A stretch of 43,402 nt of DNA from assembly GCA_947460575.1 (NCBI GenBank), contig CANHIJ010000021.1, forward strand, positions 1 through 43,402, given 5' to 3'. The stretch is from Verrucomicrobiales bacterium. GTDB lineage: Bacteria; Verrucomicrobiota; Verrucomicrobiia; Verrucomicrobiales; V1-33. A program made the translations under genes and the position numbers. Numbering within the stretch: the stretch's first letter is position 1; every line of letters begins with the position of its first letter. The notes under the pieces are model-generated. The model was not told where the DNA came from. It did not search any database and was given only the letters and a program-made list of their open reading frames with translations. Below, piece after piece: positions 40,050-43,402 of this stretch.

Positions 40050-42539
40050 ATGGCAGACGACGGGCTCACCCCAATGATGCGGCAATACCAGGCGATGCGG
40101 CGCTCGCTGCCCGACGACGTGCTCCTATTCTACCGCCTCGGCGATTTCTACGAGATGTTCTTCGAGGACGCCATCGCCGCCGCCGCCATCCTCAACCTCA
40201 CCCTCACCAAACGCCACGCTATCCCCATGTGCGGCGTCCCCTACCACGCCGCCGACGGCTACGTCCAACGCCTCATCCGCGAAGGCAAACGCGTCGCCAT
40301 CGCCGAACAAACCAGCGAACCCATCCCCGGCAAACTCGTCGACCGCGAAATCGCCCAAATCATCACCGCCGGCACCGTCATGGACCTCAACATGCTCGAG
40401 AGCCGCTGCAATAATTTCCTCGCCGCCGTCTGGCGCGAAAAATCCCGCTGCGGCCTCGCCTGGCTCGACCACACCACCGGCGAATTCCGCGTCGCCGAAC
40501 CCCCCGACCTCCCCGCCCTCATGGAGGCCCTGGCCCGCATCGCCCCCGCCGAAACCCTCGTCGCCGAGGACCAAATCCCCCTCTTCCCCCACCTCAAAAA
40601 CCCCGTCCCCGTCGAGTCCTGGCCCTTCCTCCTCGACCAGGCCCGCCACAGCCTCCTCGACCACTTCAAAGTCCACTCCCTCGACGGCTTCGGCTGCACC
40701 GGCATGCTCCCCGCCCTCAGCGCCGCCGGTGGACTCCTCCACTACCTCAAGGACGTCCTCCGCCGCAAGGTCGACCACCTCCGCCGCCTCCGCGTCGCCA
40801 GCGACGGCGACTTCGTCCTCATCGACGCCGCGAGCCGCTCTAACCTCGATCTCGTCCACTCCCGCAGCGGCCCCGAACACACCCTCCTCGGCGCCATGGA
40901 CCGCACCGCCACTCCCATGGGGGCCCGCCGCCTCCGCGAGTGGATCCTCCAACCCCTCCGCCAATTGCGCCCCCTCCAAGAGCGCCAAGACCTCGTCGCC
41001 GCCCTCCTCGACGCCCCCTTCATCCTCTCCAAACTCCGCCAAAGCCTCAAGTCTATCCGCGACGTCGAGCGCACCCTCGCCCGCCTCAACCAAGCTAGCG
41101 GCAACGCCCGCGACCTCCAAACCCTCGCCGCTTCCCTCGACGAAGTCCCCGCTCTCCACTCCCTCCTCGCTTCCCTCGAAACCTCCCCCGCCCTCGCCGC
41201 CGCCCTCCTCCCCCGCCTCCGCGCCTTCCCCGACTTGTCCGCCATGGTGCGCCTCGCCCTCGCCGACGAACCCCCCGCCACCCTCAAAGACGGCGGCATC
41301 TTCCGCTCCGGCTACCTCCCCGCCCTCGACGAACTCCGCGCCGCCTCCACTAGCGGCAAACAGTGGATCGCCGACCTCCAAACCTCCGAAATCGCCCGCA
41401 CCGGCATCAAATCCCTCAAGGTCAAGTTCAACGCCGTCTTCGGATACTTCATCGAAATCACCCGCTCTAACCTCGACAGCGTCCCCCTAGACTACGTCCG
41501 CAAACAAACCACCGTCAACGCCGAGCGCTTCATCACCCCAGGCCTCAAGGAGGTCGAAGACAAAATCCTCGGCGCCGACGAGCGCGCCAAACGCCTCGAA
41601 TTCGAAGCCTTCCTCGACCTCCGCACCCAGGCCCTCACCGAAATCGACGCCATCCAGGACACCGCCGACGCCCTCGCCGTCCTCGACGCCATCGCCTCCC
41701 TAGCGGAATCCGCGCGCCTCTTCAATTACTGCCGCCCCCTCCTCAACCAGTCCCGCACCCTCTATATCAAGGACGGCCGACACCCCGTGCTCGACCAAAA
41801 TTTAACCGAAGAAAAATTCGTCCCCAACGACGTCCTCCTCGAACCCGCCGCCAACCGCCTCCTCATCCTAACGGGACCCAACATGGCTGGGAAAAGCACC
41901 TACCTCCGCCAGGTCGCCCTCCTCACCCTGATGGCCCAAACCGGCAGCTTCATCCCCGCCAGCGCCGCCGAAATCGGCCTCGTCGACCGCATCTTTACCC
42001 GCGTCGGCGCCAGCGACGACCTCTCCCGCGGCCAGTCTACCTTCATGGTCGAAATGCACGAAACCGCCGCCATCCTCAACAACGCCACCGAACACAGCCT
42101 CGTCATCCTCGACGAAATCGGCCGCGGCACCGCCACCTTCGACGGACTCTCCATCGCCTGGAGCGTCGCCGAATACCTCCACGATTCCCTCGCCTGCCGC
42201 ACCCTCTTCGCCACCCACTACCACGAACTCACCGGCCTCGCCGCCCGCCGCCCCGCCGTGCAAAACTTCAGCGTCGCCGTCCGCGAGTGGAACGACCGCA
42301 TCATCTTCCTCCGCAAAATCATCCCCGGCGCCGCCGACAAAAGCTACGGCATCCAAGTCGCCCGCCTCGCCGGCTTGCCCCAAGAAATCCTCGACCGCGC
42401 CAAGGCTATCCTAACGACCCTCGAAGCCAACGCCACCGCCCCCGAGCAGGCCCACGCCGCCAAGCCCCTCAAGGCCAAGCGCTCCGCCGCCGCCATCGAC
42501 GGCCCCGACACCGTCCAGCCCCAGCTGGACCTCTCCTAA
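40050..42539 (+). CDS. mutS: DNA mismatch repair protein MutS (829 aa)
   Basis: Mismatch recognition protein. The N-terminal mismatch-binding domain carries the Phe-x-Glu motif in 'LGDFYEMFFEDA'; the connector, lever and clamp domains follow, including 'YFIEITRSNLDSVP'. The ATPase has Walker A 'TGPNMAGKSTYLRQ' with K615, the signature 'DDLSRGQSTFMVEM', Walker B 'LVILDEIGRGTATFDG' and the H-loop 'FATHYHELTGL'. Length is typical of MutS1. A MutL gene is not in the window. It runs in one direction with the SRPBCC and radical SAM genes, 19 bases and then a 1-base overlap apart, suggesting a DNA-maintenance operon. Confidence 0.97.
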   Translation: MADDGLTPMMRQYQAMRRSLPDDVLLFYRLGDFYEMFFEDAIAAAAILNLTLTKRHAIPMCGVPYHAADGYVQRLIREGKRVAIAEQTSEPIPGKLVDREIAQIITAGTVMDLNMLESRCNNFLAAVWREKSRCGLAWLDHTTGEFRVAEPPDLPALMEALARIAPAETLVAEDQIPLFPHLKNPVPVESWPFLLDQARHSLLDHFKVHSLDGFGCTGMLPALSAAGGLLHYLKDVLRRKVDHLRRLRVASDGDFVLIDAASRSNLDLVHSRSGPEHTLLGAMDRTATPMGARRLREWILQPLRQLRPLQERQDLVAALLDAPFILSKLRQSLKSIRDVERTLARLNQASGNARDLQTLAASLDEVPALHSLLASLETSPALAAALLPRLRAFPDLSAMVRLALADEPPATLKDGGIFRSGYLPALDELRAASTSGKQWIADLQTSEIARTGIKSLKVKFNAVFGYFIEITRSNLDSVPLDYVRKQTTVNAERFITPGLKEVEDKILGADERAKRLEFEAFLDLRTQALTEIDAIQDTADALAVLDAIASLAESARLFNYCRPLLNQSRTLYIKDGRHPVLDQNLTEEKFVPNDVLLEPAANRLLILTGPNMAGKSTYLRQVALLTLMAQTGSFIPASAAEIGLVDRIFTRVGASDDLSRGQSTFMVEMHETAAILNNATEHSLVILDEIGRGTATFDGLSIAWSVAEYLHDSLACRTLFATHYHELTGLAARRPAVQNFSVAVREWNDRIIFLRKIIPGAADKSYGIQVARLAGLPQEILDRAKAILTTLEANATAPEQAHAAKPLKAKRSAAAIDGPDTVQPQLDLS

Positions 42540-42558
42540 TTAATCCCCCCCTCCCGCC

Positions 42559-43035
42559 ATGCCCTCTATCTTCCGCGCCCGCACCCCCGTCGCCGCCAGC
42601 GCGGAAACCCTCTTCGATTTCCACAGCGACCCCCACAATCTCACCAAAGTGATGCCCCCGACCCTAACGCTCGTCTCCCTCCAGACCGAGGGCCCAGCCC
42701 AGGAAGGCCGCCTCATTGAGCTGCATTGCCGCGATTGGGGGGTGATTCCCCTGCGCTGGCTCTGCCGCTGGAAAACCGTGCAGCGCCCCCACCTCCTCGT
42801 GGACGAGATCGTAAAAGGTCCCTTCGCGCTCTTTGAGCACCAACACCGCTTCGAACCCCTGAGCCCTAACAAGTGCCTCATGAGCGACACCGTCACCTAT
42901 CAATGGGGCCGCTCCTGGTGGGGCCGCCTCGTTTCCGAGACCGCGGTGCGATTCTATTTAACTTTGCTCTTCAAGTTCCGCCACTACCGCACCCGAACCT
43001 GGGCCGCCCAACAGGTCGGCTCGCCGCCCGCCTAA
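42559..43035 (+). CDS. SRPBCC-superfamily small protein (158 aa)
   Basis: START/SRPBCC-type helix-grip fold: 'TPVAASAETLFDFHSDPHNL' at the start, a beta meander with 'DEIVKGPFALFEHQHRF', and a long C-terminal helix. Proteins of this type are often annotated as ligand-binding or cyclase/dehydrase-like; the ligand is unknown. No catalytic residues can be assigned. It lies 19 bases after mutS and its stop codon overlaps the next start (TAATG), so the three genes are probably cotranscribed. Confidence 0.8.
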   Translation: MPSIFRARTPVAASAETLFDFHSDPHNLTKVMPPTLTLVSLQTEGPAQEGRLIELHCRDWGVIPLRWLCRWKTVQRPHLLVDEIVKGPFALFEHQHRFEPLSPNKCLMSDTVTYQWGRSWWGRLVSETAVRFYLTLLFKFRHYRTRTWAAQQVGSPPA

Positions 43036-43402
43036 TGGACGTCGCCCGCAAATTGGAAATCCTCGCCGACGCCGCGAAGTACGACGCCTCCTGCGCGAGC
43101 AGCGGCGCCGCCCGCAAGGATTCGCGCGGCAGCGCCGGAGTCGGCTCCACCGGCGGCGCCGGCATTTGCCATTCCTACACCCCCGATGGGCGCTGCGTCT
43201 CCCTGCTCAAGGTGCTGATGACCAATGCCTGCCTCTACGACTGCCACTACTGCATCAACCGCCGCTCCAGCAACGTCGCCCGCGCCCGCTTCACGCCCGC
43301 CGAGGTCGTGCAGCTCACCCTCGATTTCTATAAGCGAAACTACATCGAAGGATTATTCCTCAGCAGCGGCATCATCCGCAGCGCCGACCACACCATGGAA
43401 CT
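43035..43402 (+). CDS. Putative DNA repair/modification radical SAM protein (partial, first 122 aa)
   Basis: The 3' end lies beyond the window. The N-terminal part has 'MDVARKLEILADAAKYDASC', 'GICHSYTPDGRCVSLLKVLM' and the radical SAM motif C66-x3-C70-x2-C73 in 'NACLYDCHYCINR', then 'ARFTPAEVV' and 'IEGLFLSSGI'. These are features of the family annotated as putative DNA modification/repair radical SAM protein, usually found with a DUF4130 and a uracil-DNA glycosylase-like partner. The partner genes, if present, would follow outside the window. Its coupling to the mutS transcript supports a DNA-repair role. Confidence 0.88.
   Translation, partial: MDVARKLEILADAAKYDASCASSGAARKDSRGSAGVGSTGGAGICHSYTPDGRCVSLLKVLMTNACLYDCHYCINRRSSNVARARFTPAEVVQLTLDFYKRNYIEGLFLSSGIIRSADHTME

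Noticed and set aside
40125..41381. 418 aa minus-strand frame opposite mutS
   Set aside because: Shadow of mutS, which is unmistakable.

Overview
This is a GC-rich bacterial chromosome segment, most likely from Verrucomicrobiota or a close relative in the PVC group. The evidence is indirect: exported proteins with DxDxDG calcium-loop motifs and a C-terminal 'YTIESSPDLKTW...FYRL' domain, SHD1 domains fused to exported proteins, long G-S-G-Y repeat proteins, start codons that mostly lack a Shine-Dalgarno sequence, and a dispersed-repeat element of the kind common in planctomycete and verrucomicrobial genomes. No rRNA, tRNA, CRISPR array, prophage or insertion sequence was seen.

Layout. 0.3-7.2 kb: three exported structural proteins on the minus strand form an operon (291 aa calcium-loop protein, 1375 aa protein with about 20 G-S-G-Y repeats, 635 aa fibre-like protein). 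They are divergent from a LytS/LytTR two-component pair at 7.65-9.5 kb. 9.6-15.96 kb: a sugar epimerase, a small membrane protein translationally coupled to an RlmD-type RNA methyltransferase, valine-pyruvate aminotransferase, a disordered membrane protein followed by a 25-residue one-helix microprotein and a strong terminator, thioredoxin, and an unknown membrane protein. 15.97-19.9 kb (minus): DNA polymerase I with a decayed proofreading domain, an IscU-type Fe-S scaffold and a redox-disulfide/rhodanese fusion. 20-26.6 kb: phosphatidylserine synthase, a 557-base gene-free stretch with a REP-like element, a proton pyrophosphatase of K+-independent type, a bifunctional rhamnulose-1-phosphate aldolase/dehydrogenase and a TerC transporter. 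26.7-34.1 kb: an NhaR-like regulator, two unknown exported or membrane proteins, two secreted serine esterases and ThiH. 34.2-39.9 kb: a thiosulfate sulfurtransferase with SufE, a duplicated aspartic protease divergent from another SHD1 protein, and a disulfide oxidoreductase. 40-43.4 kb: mutS, an SRPBCC protein and a radical SAM protein cut by the window edge.

Themes. Sulfur transfer and Fe-S chemistry recur (rhodanese plus scaffold; sulfurtransferase plus SufE; the Fe-S enzymes RlmD, ThiH and the radical SAM protein). DNA maintenance is represented by polA, mutS and the radical SAM protein. The most unusual parts are the exported repeat-protein operon facing a LytTR system, and the disordered-protein/microprotein pair. 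The plus strand changes from G-rich to strongly C-rich near 10.5 kb, so the left end may differ in history or replication context from the rest.
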